Assembly: GCA_050251715.1 (NCBI GenBank)
Contig: JBFWMG010000003.1
Span: 124,001-188,000 of the forward strand
Direction: 5' to 3'
Length of the DNA: 64,000 nucleotides
Source of the DNA: JBFWMG01 sp050251715
GTDB lineage: Bacteria > Desulfobacterota > Desulfovibrionia > Desulfovibrionales > Desulfovibrionaceae
This document shows positions 25,494-34,632 of the stretch, piece after piece. The position numbers were made by a program, and so were the translations under genes. How positions within the stretch are numbered: the first letter of the stretch is position 1; every line of letters starts with the position of its first letter. Below the pieces are notes generated by a model, which saw only the letters and a list, made by a program, of their open reading frames with translations, did not search any database and had not been told where the DNA came from.

Positions 25494-26329
25494 TACAGCG
25501 TGACCTCCTTGTGCCGTGAGGAATGGCATTGCACGTTCACGGCCAGGGGCAGGCTGGCCAAATGGCAGGGGGCCATGGCGATCTTGACCGCCAGCGTGGT
25601 GGTGGCGCCGCCCAGGCCCATGGCCCCGATGCCGAGCTTGTTCAGCGCGGTGAGCAGCTCCTCTTCCAGCGCCGCGATCTTGGGATCGGGGTGCGTGTCG
25701 TCGAGTGTGCGCATGAGCGCCTTTTTGGCCAGTATGGGCGCGTAGTCAAAGGTGCCGCCCACGCCGATGCCCACGATGGTGGGCGGGCAGGGGTTGGGCC
25801 CGGCCTCGGCAATGCGCTCGATGACGAATTTCTTGATGCCCGCCCAGCCCTGGGCCGGGGCCAGCATGGTCACGCGGCTCATGTTCTCCGAACCGCCGCC
25901 CTTGGCCATCATGCTGATGTGCAGCTTGTCGCCGGGCACGGTGTCGATGTGGATGATGGCCGGGGTGTTGTCGCCCATGTTGGCGCGGGTCATGGGATCG
26001 CAGGAGGATTTGCGCAGATAGCCTTCCTTGTACCCCTTGCGCACGCCCTCGTTGATGGCGTCCTTGAGGTTGCCGTTCACATGCGCGTCCTGGCCCAGCT
26101 CCACAAAGAACACGGCAAGGCCGGTGTCCTGGCAGAGGGGAAAGCCGCTGGCGGCGGCGAGGTCCGCGTTTTCCAGCAGCTGCCGGAAGATTTCCTTGGC
26201 CGCCGCCGAGGTCTCGCGCTGCTGCGCCGCCTCGAAGGCGGCGCGCACGTCGGCGGGCAGGTAGCGGTTGGCCGTGATGCACAGCTCGGCCACCGCGTCG
26301 GTGATGGTTTGTGTTTCAATCGTTCTCAT
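25493..26329 (-). CDS. Class I fumarate hydratase, alpha (N-terminal, Fe-S) subunit
   Basis: This 278-residue protein has the three Cys expected for an aconitase-like [4Fe-4S] cluster, in FPLCQDTGLAV, KSSCDPMTRAN and PNPCPPTIVGIG. AKGGGSENMSRVTML is the conserved substrate-side motif. It binds the cluster that polarises fumarate or malate and is coupled to the beta subunit gene. Its upstream region is the 197-bp repeat array rather than a simple promoter. Confidence 0.94.
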   Translation of the reverse strand: MRTIETQTITDAVAELCITANRYLPADVRAAFEAAQQRETSAAAKEIFRQLLENADLAAASGFPLCQDTGLAVFFVELGQDAHVNGNLKDAINEGVRKGYKEGYLRKSSCDPMTRANMGDNTPAIIHIDTVPGDKLHISMMAKGGGSENMSRVTMLAPAQGWAGIKKFVIERIAEAGPNPCPPTIVGIGVGGTFDYAPILAKKALMRTLDDTHPDPKIAALEEELLTALNKLGIGAMGLGGATTTLAVKIAMAPCHLASLPLAVNVQCHSSRHKEVTL

Positions 26330-26376
26330 TCTCGCTCCATCGGTTGAGGCTTATGGTGCAGTGAGCCCGGATACCG

Positions 26377-26905
26377 GAACGCTTTTTCCGTTCCGTCCGT
26401 AGTGCGCCGGGTGGCGGGGGATACCTCGTTTGCTCCGCCGACGAGGCGTCGGAAGTCGCCGCACGAGGCATCCCCCGCCACCTTGCGGGCCGTTATCTCT
26501 TGTTCCGGCAGAGGGAACACGGCAGGGGGGCGTTGCCGTAAGGCGAGGCTGGTCCTGCGTATCCGGCTGTGGGAACGTGTTTTTTCGCTCCGTCCGTGGT
26601 GCGCCGGGTGGCGGGGGATACCTCGTTTGCTCCGCCGACGAGGCGTCGGAAGTCGCTGCACGAGGCATCCCCCGCCACCTTGCGGGCCGTTATCTCTTGT
26701 TCCGGCAGAGGGAACACGGCAGGGGGGCGTTGCCGTAAGGCGAGGCTGGTCCTGCGTATCCGGCTGTGGGAACGTGTTTTTTCGCTCCGTCCGTGGTGCG
26801 CCGGGCGGCGGGGGATACCTCGTTTGCTCCGCCGGCGAGGCGTCGGAAGTCGCCGCACGAGGCATCCCCCGCCACCTTGCGGGTCGGTATCTCTTGTTCC
26901 GGCAG
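26377..26905. repeat. 197-bp tandem repeat array, about 2.6 copies
   Basis: The unit recurs with exact 197-bp phase (the word CGTCCGT plus GTGCGCC at 26394, 26591 and 26788), with few mismatches. Each unit contains a large inverted repeat: GGCGGGGGAT and ATCCCCCGCC (26413-26422 with 26470-26479 in copy 1) enclosing a CCGACG/CGTCGG hairpin. The array fills most of the 890-bp gap between frdB and fumarase; the remainder (26906-27136) has no gene. Both strands stay open in several frames, as expected for GC-rich repeats, but nothing resembles a protein. Confidence 0.88.
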
Positions 26906-27136
26906 TGGGCGGCAAGGCGCCGCTGCCGGTATGCGGGCAAAGAGGTCGCCAGGGCAACAACCGTGGCCGCACCGCCTGCATCTTTTTGCCTTTTCAACAA
27001 TTGCACCGGCGTTCCTTTTTGCCGACTGCCTCTCTTTGCCTTATCGAACGGTGCACCGACGTTCCTTTTTGCCGGGGCACTATCCTCCGCGCCACTCCAC
27101 CCCATTACCCCAACTGAAAAGTTTTGAGGATGGGGT

Positions 27137-27172
27137 CCGGGGAAGGAACTTTTTCAAAAGTTCCTTCCCCGG
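27137..27172 (-). terminator. Strong hairpin downstream of frdB
   Basis: CCGGGGAAGGAACTTTT and its exact complement are separated by only 2 bases, so the 17-bp inverted repeat forms a tight stem with A/T pairs at its tip. It lies 47 bp past the frdB stop and likely ends the frdCAB transcript. Confidence 0.7.
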
Positions 27173-27219
27173 CCGCCGGAGGCATTGTCGTTTCTTCTCT
27201 TCTCTTCTCTTTTCTTCTC

Positions 27220-27951
27220 TTACTTCTTCCAGGGCAGCGCGCTCAGCGCCATGCGGCGGCGCAGGAAGCCGAGTTGGTCCTGGAGGGGCAGGTGTTTGGG
27301 GCACACGTCCTCGCAGGCCAAGAGGCCCATGCAGCCGAAGATGCCCTGGTCGGTGCCGAGGATATCGAAGTAGTCGGTATCGGTGCGTTCGTCGCGGGGG
27401 TCGACGAGGAAGCGGCCCACGCGGTTGAGGCCTGCCGCGCCGAGGAAGTCGGTGCGCATGCGGGCGGTGCCGCAGGCGGCGATGCAGCAGCCGCATTCGA
27501 TGCAGCGGTCGAGTTCGTAGATCTCGTTGGCCACGGCGTTGTCCATGCGTTCTTCGGGTGCGGCGGGGTCGAATTCCTTTTGGGTATGGATCCAGGATTC
27601 GACGCGTTGGTACATGTCGCGGAACCAGGTGCCGGTATCCACGGACAGGTCGCCCACGAGTTTGAAGAAGGGCAGGGGCATGAGGTTGATTTCGCCGGGC
27701 AGGTCTTTGGTTTTGGTGTGGCAGGCGAGGCTGGGGCGGCCGTTGACGACCATGCCGCAGGAGCCGCACACGCCTGCGCGGCAGCAGAAGTCGAACTGGA
27801 GCGAGGGGTCTTGTTCCTCGCGGATGCGGTTGAGCACGATGAACAGGGTCATGGAGTCGGTCTCGTCGAGCACGAAATGGTCGGTGTGCGGCGTGGAGGC
27901 CGGGTCCAGGGGGTTGTAGCGGAAGATGTTGAAGGTGAGTTTCCTGGCCAT
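27220..27951 (-). CDS. frdB: Fumarate reductase iron-sulfur subunit FrdB
   Basis: This 243-residue protein has a [2Fe-2S] ligand set FDFCCRAGVCGSCGMVVNG with the later Cys in LACHTK (residues about 56-78). The [4Fe-4S]/[3Fe-4S] sets are CIECGCCIAACGTARM near 150 and FGCMGLLACEDVCPKHLPLQ near 205. It carries electrons between FrdC hemes and the FrdA flavin. It starts 3 bp after the FrdA stop in operon frdCAB and is of the Wolinella type. Confidence 0.95.
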   Translation of the reverse strand: MARKLTFNIFRYNPLDPASTPHTDHFVLDETDSMTLFIVLNRIREEQDPSLQFDFCCRAGVCGSCGMVVNGRPSLACHTKTKDLPGEINLMPLPFFKLVGDLSVDTGTWFRDMYQRVESWIHTQKEFDPAAPEERMDNAVANEIYELDRCIECGCCIAACGTARMRTDFLGAAGLNRVGRFLVDPRDERTDTDYFDILGTDQGIFGCMGLLACEDVCPKHLPLQDQLGFLRRRMALSALPWKK

Positions 27952-27954
27952 GGC

Positions 27955-29958
27955 TTAGTCCTCTTTCTTGGCCTTGGTGGCCGGGGTCTTTTTGGCCGGG
28001 GCTTTTGTGGCCGTGGGCTTTTTGGCAGCGGGCTTTTGGGCCGGGGCTTTTGTGGCGGGCGCGGTGGAACCGGAGCCGAAGTGGGCGCCGCCGAACGCGA
28101 CCACGGTGGGCGTGTTGCCGCCAGCGGGTTTTTCGGTGCTGCCGGGGGTGATGATCTTGCCGCCGCCGTAGCCCCGGTCGCCAGGGGGCAGTTCCACGCT
28201 GGGCGAGGCGGGTTCGTAGGCCAGGGTGGGCAGGTCGTCGCCTTCCTTCCAGGTTGCGAGGGTGCGCACCAGCCAGTCGCGGTCGTTGCGTTCGGGGAAG
28301 TCTTCACGGGTATGGGAGCCGCGCGATTCGGTGCGCATGAGCGCGCCGTAGGCCACGCACTGGGCCAGGCGCACCATGCCGGGCAGCTTGAGCGCCAGGG
28401 CGAGTTCGGGGCTTGCGCCCGCGCCGTTTGTGCGCAGGCGGACCTTTTGGGCGCGCTGGTGGATTTCCTTGAGGTCTTCCACGGCCTTGGCCAGGTCCGC
28501 GCCGTTGCGGTAGATGAAGCAGGCGTGTTCGAGCACGTCGAACATGGCCTCGCGCACGGCATAGATGTCCTCGTCGCCGTTTTGGCCGGAGACCAGGGCA
28601 TTTATGCGTTCGCTGTCCTTGGCGGCCTGGCTGGTGGCGGCGGCGGTGGAGATGTGGGTTTCGTAGCCTTGCAGGAACTCGGCGATTTTTTCGCCCACGA
28701 TGCCGCCCGCGACCACGGTTTCGGCCAGGGAGTTGCCGCCCAGGCGGTTGAAGCCGTGCATGTCCCAGCAGGCGGCCTCGCCTGCGGCGAAGAGGCCGGT
28801 CAGGCCGTAGGCCGCGCCGTCGCGGTTGGTGCGCACGCCGCCCATGGAGTAGTGCTGGGTGGGCCGCACGGGGATGAGTTGGTGCACGGGATCGATGCCC
28901 AGGAAGGAGTGGCAGATTTCGTCCACTTCGCGCAGCTTGACCCGGATGTGTTCGGGGCCGAGGTGGCGGATGTCGAGCCAGAGGTGGTCGCCGTAGGGGC
29001 TTTTGACGCCGAGCCCCTTGCGCATGTGTTCGGTCATGCGGCGGGCGACCACGTCACGGGAGGCGAGTTCGGCCTTGTCCGGCTCGTAGTCGGGCATGAA
29101 GCGGTATTCCTTGGCGTCGAGGAGCGTGCCGCCGTCGCCCCGGCAGCCTTCGGTGACCAGTATGTCGGTGGGCACGATGCCGGTGGGGTGGAACTGGACG
29201 GCCTCCATGTTGCCGAGCGGCACCACGCCGGTGTCGAGCGCGGCGATGTGCGCGCCGCCGTCGTTGATGACCGCGTTGGTGGAGGCGCGGTAGATGCGGC
29301 CAAAGCCGCCGGATGCGATCATGGTGGCCTTGGACAGGTAGGTGACCAGTTCGCCGGTGCGCAGGCAGCGCACGATGGCGCCCATGCAGGTCGCGCCGTC
29401 GTGGATGAGGCTTATGGCCTCGGTGCGGTCATGGATGGTGACGCCGAGTTCGGCGGCGCGGTTGTCCATGGTGTAGAGCACGGAGTGGCCGGTGCCGTCG
29501 GAGGCGTAGCAGGTGCGCCACTTGGCCGTGCCGCCAAAGGCGCGGGAGTGGATGAGGCCTTCCTTGTCCTTGCGTTCCTCTTTCTGGAACGGTTTGCCGC
29601 CCTTGTAGTAGGTGTGCACGCCGGCCACGACGCGGTTCCACGGCACGCCCCAATGGGCGAGGCGGCGCATCTCGATGGGCGCGGTGTTGGCGAACAGGCG
29701 CGCCACGTCCTGGTCGGCGCCCCAGTCCGAGCCTTTGACGGTGTCCATGAAATGGACGTCGGGGCTGTCGCCCTCGCCCATGGCGCTGTTGGCGAGCGCG
29801 GCCTGCATGCCGCCCTGGGCGCATACGGAGTGCGAGCGCCGCGCGGGCACGAGGCTGAGACAGACGACGCTGAAACCGGCTCCGGCGACCTCGACCGCCG
29901 CGCGTTCGCCTGCCAGTCCCGCGCCGATGCACAGAAAATCGGTATAAATGGTCTGCAT
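27955..29958 (-). CDS. frdA: Fumarate reductase flavoprotein subunit FrdA with basic C-terminal tail
   Basis: This protein has 667 residues. FAD-binding GAGLAGERAAVEVAGAG is at the N-terminus, and the covalent-FAD His region RRSHSVCAQGGMQAAL is near residue 41. HPTGIVPTDILVTEGCRGDGG and the catalytic RPTQHYSMGGVRTN are present. It reduces fumarate or oxidises succinate in the cytoplasm. The last ~45 residues are an unusual low-complexity Lys/Ala/Pro/Thr tail (APAQKPAAKKPTATKAPAKK), beyond the normal end of the family and reminiscent of histone-H1 tails. A similar style of extension precedes citrate synthase. Confidence 0.95.
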   Translation of the reverse strand: MQTIYTDFLCIGAGLAGERAAVEVAGAGFSVVCLSLVPARRSHSVCAQGGMQAALANSAMGEGDSPDVHFMDTVKGSDWGADQDVARLFANTAPIEMRRLAHWGVPWNRVVAGVHTYYKGGKPFQKEERKDKEGLIHSRAFGGTAKWRTCYASDGTGHSVLYTMDNRAAELGVTIHDRTEAISLIHDGATCMGAIVRCLRTGELVTYLSKATMIASGGFGRIYRASTNAVINDGGAHIAALDTGVVPLGNMEAVQFHPTGIVPTDILVTEGCRGDGGTLLDAKEYRFMPDYEPDKAELASRDVVARRMTEHMRKGLGVKSPYGDHLWLDIRHLGPEHIRVKLREVDEICHSFLGIDPVHQLIPVRPTQHYSMGGVRTNRDGAAYGLTGLFAAGEAACWDMHGFNRLGGNSLAETVVAGGIVGEKIAEFLQGYETHISTAAATSQAAKDSERINALVSGQNGDEDIYAVREAMFDVLEHACFIYRNGADLAKAVEDLKEIHQRAQKVRLRTNGAGASPELALALKLPGMVRLAQCVAYGALMRTESRGSHTREDFPERNDRDWLVRTLATWKEGDDLPTLAYEPASPSVELPPGDRGYGGGKIITPGSTEKPAGGNTPTVVAFGGAHFGSGSTAPATKAPAQKPAAKKPTATKAPAKKTPATKAKKED

Positions 29959-29970
29959 GGCGGTATCCTC

Positions 29971-30621
29971 TTACACGGTCAGGGTCAGGAAGCGGATGAG
30001 GGTCAGCACGCCGATGGTCAGCATGATGATGGTCAGGGTCTTTTCGTACTTCTGGCCCTTGTCGCGGGTGGAGCGCTTGATGAAGCCCCACTTGACGCCG
30101 ATGCGGTAGAAGCCCACGCCCACGTGGAGTTCGACCATGGGCAGAAGTATCAGATAGAAGAGCGTCCACTGCCAGTGCTGCACGCGGGCCGCGGACTTGG
30201 CGGCGGAGATGGGCAGGTCGGTGAGCACGACCCACATGTGGATGGAACCGAGGATGAGCACGATCATGGCCGTGCCCGCCTGGACGATCCAGAGCCAGGT
30301 GTCGGTGTGGCGCAGCATCTTGGAATGTTTCCAGATGATTTTTTGCTGTTCGGTATGGAACGGGATTTTGCGTGCGGCGAGGGCGAAGTGGACCAGGAAC
30401 AGGAGCCCGATGACGGGGCCGCCGATCTGGGCCATGCCGGTGGCCTCGAAGAACCACGCCAGCGCGTTCATGACGCCAGGTCCGATGACGACGCTTGAGA
30501 CGAGGATCATGTGGGACCACATGAACAGGATCAAGGTCGCTCCGGTGAGCATCTGCAACCAGTCCAGATACGCCGCGGTCTTGCCCGGCGTGCTCACGTG
30601 CATGGTGGTGTCGACAGACAT
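29971..30621 (-). CDS. frdC: Dihaem cytochrome b subunit of fumarate reductase (FrdC)
   Basis: This protein is 216 residues from the ATG directly behind GGAGGAAGGC; an upstream in-frame ATG lacks such a site. It has five predicted transmembrane helices. Four His match the two b-heme ligand pairs of the Wolinella-type subunit (MWSHMI, LFLVHFAL, GSIHMWV, VELHVGVG). It exchanges electrons with menaquinone in the cytoplasmic membrane. It is the first gene of frdCAB and divergent from qrcA. Confidence 0.94.
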   Translation of the reverse strand: MSVDTTMHVSTPGKTAAYLDWLQMLTGATLILFMWSHMILVSSVVIGPGVMNALAWFFEATGMAQIGGPVIGLLFLVHFALAARKIPFHTEQQKIIWKHSKMLRHTDTWLWIVQAGTAMIVLILGSIHMWVVLTDLPISAAKSAARVQHWQWTLFYLILLPMVELHVGVGFYRIGVKWGFIKRSTRDKGQKYEKTLTIIMLTIGVLTLIRFLTLTV

Positions 30622-30984
30622 GCCTTCCTCCAAAAAAAGATTGTCACCCATGGGGGAGACGGTAGGCGTCTCCCGTACCTCCTGCCACTCCTAGGGAAGA
30701 GCCGTTCGCCGAGGGGCGCAAGCGGCAAAAATGGGGCTGGAAACAAGCCCCTGGCGGGATGTTAGCCATAGCCCATAACACGTCTGTATGTCCAGACTGG
30801 TGCAAGGTTGGCCGGGGCATGCGCGCACGGGGGCGGCGCGCGCCGCCATGCCGGGGGGGCGTGCGCAAAAAAATGGAGGCGGCGCGTTGGAGGGGGCGGG
30901 GCGTGCCCTGAAAAGGATACTATCATGCTGGGTTGGGTGTGGTGGGGCAAAACGCGGAGGCGCGGGTTCGTGAATTATTTCACC

Positions 30985-31013
30985 TTGACGGGGCGGGGGC
31001 ATGTGTCTACAAG
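30985..31013 (+). promoter_or_regulatory. Candidate promoter of qrcABCD
   Basis: TTGACG and TACAAG with 17-bp spacing lie 61 bp before the qrcA start. The rest of the 453-bp frdC-qrcA intergenic region holds no gene. It must also contain the divergent frd promoter, which is not clearly recognisable. Confidence 0.5.
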
Positions 31014-31074
31014 GGGTGAGCGATAAAGGTGAGGTATTCTTTCACCATAACCTTCAAATGAGGCGGCAGGGAGT

Positions 31075-31746
31075 ATGGAGGATAGGAACACAGCAGGATC
31101 CAGCGGCAAGCATTGTTCTTGCCATGGAGGCGCGGCCCCGTTTGTCGTCGGTATAGTGGCGGCCCTCATCCTGGGTTGGTGGGTCTTCCCGAACATGCTG
31201 TTCAGCGAGAAGATTCAGCCAATCCGCTTCAGCCATAAGGTCCACATGGACGGCGCGGGCATGGCGTGTGACGACTGTCACTCCTACCGGGAGGACGGCT
31301 CGTTCGCAGGCTTGCCCAAACTGGCCCAGTGCGCCGAGTGTCATGAAGAAGCCCAGGGCGAGGATCCCGAGGAACTTCGGTTCATCGAGGATTATGTCCA
31401 CACCGGCAAGGAAGTAGACTGGAAAGTCTACCAATACCAGCCCGACAACGTTTTCTTCAGCCATGCGGCGCACAACAAGGCCGTGTGTGGCCAGTGCCAC
31501 TCCGATTTCGAAGAGTCGCCCAAGGCGCTCTGCAACAACTGTCACCCCGATGTGGCCGAGTCCGATGCTCCTCCGGTGTTCAAGGAAAACAAGCTGACCG
31601 GCTACAGCTCTATGACCATGAAGATGTGGCAGTGCGAACAGTGCCACGCCAACGAAAACCACTTCGAGTACACCGATGAGGACCGGCATAATAATCTGCT
31701 TCCGCAGACCCGGGCCAACAACGGTTGCCAAGTGTGTCATAAGTAG
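31075..31746 (+). CDS. qrcA: Hexahaem cytochrome c subunit QrcA of menaquinone reductase complex
   Basis: This protein has 223 residues. Six CxxCH motifs (CDDCH, CAECH, CGQCH, CNNCH, CEQCH, CQVCH) and one N-terminal transmembrane anchor (VVGIVAALILGWWVF) match QrcA. It takes electrons from type I cytochrome c3 in the periplasm, which is fed by hydrogenases and formate dehydrogenases, and passes them on to reduce menaquinone. It is first in the qrcABCD operon, with an AGGGAGT ribosome binding site. Confidence 0.95.
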   Translation: MEDRNTAGSSGKHCSCHGGAAPFVVGIVAALILGWWVFPNMLFSEKIQPIRFSHKVHMDGAGMACDDCHSYREDGSFAGLPKLAQCAECHEEAQGEDPEELRFIEDYVHTGKEVDWKVYQYQPDNVFFSHAAHNKAVCGQCHSDFEESPKALCNNCHPDVAESDAPPVFKENKLTGYSSMTMKMWQCEQCHANENHFEYTDEDRHNNLLPQTRANNGCQVCHK

Positions 31747-31758
31747 AGGGGTGGTGAC

Positions 31759-33825
31759 ATGGAAAGAAGAACCGTTATTCAGTTCATAGCAGGTGTCACT
31801 GCGGGCGTGATGGTGACGCCCATCCCGTGGAAATTGACCGATGACCTCTCCATCTGGAGCCAGAATTGGTCCTGGATTCCCAAAAACATCAAGGGCGAAA
31901 GCGCGTTCGTGCCCGCCACGAGCAAGCTGTGCCCCTCTGCCTGCGGCATCAAGGTGCGCGTCATCGACGGCCGTCCCGTGGCCGTCATGGGCAACCCCGA
32001 CAATCCGCTTGGCGCAACCGGCGTGTCGCCCCTGGCCGCCGCCGAAGTGCAGTTGCTCTACAGCCCCTCGCGGGTGAAGCGGCCCCTCAAACGGCAGGCC
32101 GATGGCGCGTACACCGCCATCACCTGGGACGAAGCCCTGGCGCTGGTGACCGAAAAGGTCGGCGCGGTAAAAGGCATGTCCGGCAAGATAGCCGCGGTGA
32201 GCGGGGATGAAACCGGCTCCATCAACGAAGTGCTGACCGGCCTTCTGGCCGCCGCCGGCTCCTCGTCCTTCTTTGTCATGCCCGGCGAGATGCAGACCGC
32301 GTCCAAGGCGTGGAACGGCATCATGGGCGGGCAGGGCCAGCTTGGCTACGACATCGAAGGCAGCGACTTCGTGCTGGCCGTGGGTGCCGACGTGCTCGAA
32401 TCCTGGGGCACCGTGGTGCGCAACCGCAACGCCTTTGCCAAGGCGCGTCCGGCAGCCGAAAAACCGCAGGCCACCTACGTCTACGCCGGAGCCGTTGAAA
32501 ACGGCACCGCCACAGGCGCGGACGAGTTCGTGGCCATCAAGCCCGGCAGCGAAGCCACCTTTGCCCTGGGTCTCGCCTACTACCTGCTTGAGGAAGGCGC
32601 TTCCGTGGACGCCCCGGATTTCGCGGCGTTCAAGGATCTGGTGCTCAAGAAGTTCGGCCCCAAGGCCGTGGCCAAGGCCACGGGCGCGGATGCCGGCGTC
32701 ATCGCCAAGGTGGCCAAGGCTCTTCGGGCCGCTTCCAAGCCCCTGGTCATCGTGGGTTCCGCGTTCAACCAGGGCGGCTCCCCGACCAACGTCATCGCCG
32801 GTGCGGCGGTCAACATGCTGCTCGGCAGGCTGAACAAGCCCGGCGGCATGACCGTGCTGCCCGTCACCCAGCCCCTGGTGCGCGGCGCCATGAGCCGCCA
32901 GGATATCCTTAAAAACGATCTCGTCACCTTCCTGGCCGATATGGAAAAAGGCCGCACGGCCATTCCCGAAGTCCTGGTGGTGTACGACGCCAACCCGGTC
33001 TATGCCCTGCCGCAAGCTGCGGCCATGGCCGAGACCCTGGCCAAGGTGCCGTTCAAGGTCAGCTTCAGCGCGTTCCTCGACGAGACCGCCCTGGCGTGCG
33101 ACCTGGTGCTGCCCATCCCGCTCGGCATCGAGCGTTATGATGACGTGGACACCCCCTACGGCTGCGGCAAGGCCACCTATTGCGCGAACGGACCGGTCAT
33201 TGCGCCGGTATTCGACAGCGCTCCCGGCGGTGAAGTGCTCATGGCCGTTGCCGCCAACATCGGCATCGACCTTGGTTTCTCCGCATTCCAGGCACTCCTC
33301 GAAGCCAAGGCCTCGGCCAAGGGCTGCGAGCTTGGCGCGGGCGTTACCTCCGACGAGCAGATCACCCCTTGGGGTGTCGCCCTGGGCGCGGCGGCGCTGA
33401 CGCAGGCGCTCAAGGCGGCCAAGGCCGATGAGGGCTTGGCGGTCGCGCCCGTGTGCTTCCTGCGCATGGGATCCGCCAAGGTGGCCATGAGCCCGTTCGC
33501 GCTCAAGGCCATCCGCGACACCGAGTTGCTGGGTACGGACAGTTTTGTCCAGATGAACAGCGCAACCGCAGGCAAGCAGGGCTTGAGCGAGGGCGACGCC
33601 ATTACGCTTACCAGCGCCGCCGGTTCGATCGCGGCGCGGGTGCATGTCGCGGAAACGGTCATGGACGACGTGGTCGCCGTGCCCATGGGATTCGGCCACT
33701 CGGCCTACGACGAATACGTCAAGGGCAAGGGAGCCAACGTCTCCAAACTCCTGACCGCGCGTTTCGAGGCCGGAACCGGCATGCCCGTGTGGGCCGACGC
33801 CACGGTCACCATCGCCAAAGCTTAA
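31759..33825 (+). CDS. qrcB: Molybdopterin-oxidoreductase-like subunit QrcB
   Basis: This 688-residue protein has a twin-arginine-like start MERRTVIQFIAGVTAG, indicating export. It is fold-related to large subunits of the DMSO reductase family (TSKLCPSACGIKVRVIDGRP near 50; PYGCGKATYCANGPVIAP near 455). In the Desulfovibrio complex this subunit is reported to contain no molybdenum cofactor and serves a structural role. The operon context (hexahaem cytochrome before, FeS and NrfD-like subunits after) makes the assignment firm. Confidence 0.94.
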   Translation: MERRTVIQFIAGVTAGVMVTPIPWKLTDDLSIWSQNWSWIPKNIKGESAFVPATSKLCPSACGIKVRVIDGRPVAVMGNPDNPLGATGVSPLAAAEVQLLYSPSRVKRPLKRQADGAYTAITWDEALALVTEKVGAVKGMSGKIAAVSGDETGSINEVLTGLLAAAGSSSFFVMPGEMQTASKAWNGIMGGQGQLGYDIEGSDFVLAVGADVLESWGTVVRNRNAFAKARPAAEKPQATYVYAGAVENGTATGADEFVAIKPGSEATFALGLAYYLLEEGASVDAPDFAAFKDLVLKKFGPKAVAKATGADAGVIAKVAKALRAASKPLVIVGSAFNQGGSPTNVIAGAAVNMLLGRLNKPGGMTVLPVTQPLVRGAMSRQDILKNDLVTFLADMEKGRTAIPEVLVVYDANPVYALPQAAAMAETLAKVPFKVSFSAFLDETALACDLVLPIPLGIERYDDVDTPYGCGKATYCANGPVIAPVFDSAPGGEVLMAVAANIGIDLGFSAFQALLEAKASAKGCELGAGVTSDEQITPWGVALGAAALTQALKAAKADEGLAVAPVCFLRMGSAKVAMSPFALKAIRDTELLGTDSFVQMNSATAGKQGLSEGDAITLTSAAGSIAARVHVAETVMDDVVAVPMGFGHSAYDEYVKGKGANVSKLLTARFEAGTGMPVWADATVTIAKA

Positions 33826-33840
33826 CGGGAAGGGTCTCAC

Positions 33841-34632
33841 ATGTCAGGAGCAATCAAGAACTTCAAGTTAAAATGGGGAATGGCCATCGACCTGGACAAA
33901 TGCACGGGCTGCGGCGCGTGCATGGTTGCCTGCCAGGCCGAGAACAACGTGTCCATCATGGCGGACTCGTCCAACAAGCTACGTACGACTTCCTGGATGC
34001 TGGTCTATGAACTGACCAACGGCAAGAAGTTTCCGGAACATGATTCCGCGTTCCTGCCCCGGCCCTGCATGCACTGCGGCAAGCCGTCATGCGTGTCGGT
34101 GTGTCCGGCCACGGTTACGGAAAAGAATGAGGAAGGCGGCATCGTCAGCCAGATCTACCCCCGCTGCTTCGGCTGCCGGTACTGTATGGCGTCGTGCCCC
34201 TACCATGCCCGCTACTTCAACTGGTTCGATCCGATCTGGCCCGAGGGCATGGACAAGACCCTGTCCCCGGACGTGTCCGTGCGTCCCAGGGGCGTGGTCG
34301 AAAAGTGCACCTTCTGCCACCATCGGTGGATGAAGGCCAAGGACGCCGCCCGCGTGGCTGGCGAGGATCCCGCGGAACTTCCCGAGGGCGCCTACCAGAC
34401 CGCCTGCACGCAGGCATGTCCCAACGGAGCCATCGTGTTCGGCGACCTCAACAATCCCGAGCATCTCGTGCACAAGCTCTCCAAGAGCGAATATGCCTTC
34501 CGCCTGCTGGAGCGTCTTGGCACCGAACCCCAGGTCTACTATGTGAGCAGACGCGAGTGGGTGCGCCGCCAGGGTGACAACTACCTTGAACACGAAAAGA
34601 CGGGAGAGATAAGCCATGGCGAACACCATTAA
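33841..34632 (+). CDS. qrcC: Iron-sulfur subunit QrcC
   Basis: This 263-residue protein has four cysteine clusters in the order expected for NrfC/DmsB-type subunits: CTGCGACMVACQAEN, CMHCGKPSCVSVCPA, CFGCRYCMASCPYH and CTFCHHRW paired with CTQACPNGAIVFGD. It relays electrons between the periplasmic hemes and QrcD at the membrane. It overlaps qrcD by 17 bp. Confidence 0.95.
   Translation: MSGAIKNFKLKWGMAIDLDKCTGCGACMVACQAENNVSIMADSSNKLRTTSWMLVYELTNGKKFPEHDSAFLPRPCMHCGKPSCVSVCPATVTEKNEEGGIVSQIYPRCFGCRYCMASCPYHARYFNWFDPIWPEGMDKTLSPDVSVRPRGVVEKCTFCHHRWMKAKDAARVAGEDPAELPEGAYQTACTQACPNGAIVFGDLNNPEHLVHKLSKSEYAFRLLERLGTEPQVYYVSRREWVRRQGDNYLEHEKTGEISHGEHH

Noticed and set aside
26377..26905. CRISPR-like repeat array
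   Set aside because: Units are 197 bp and contiguous, without unique spacers, so this is an ordinary tandem repeat.
26402..27127. Open frames running through the 197-bp tandem repeats
   Set aside because: They arise because 197 bp leaves several frames open; composition is Arg/Gly/Pro-rich and differs between copies by frame.
27124..30498. A 1124-codon open frame on the + strand opposite frdCAB
   Set aside because: It is antisense to well-supported frd genes, with His/Gly/Ala-rich composition typical of GC-driven shadow frames, and has no recognisable domain.
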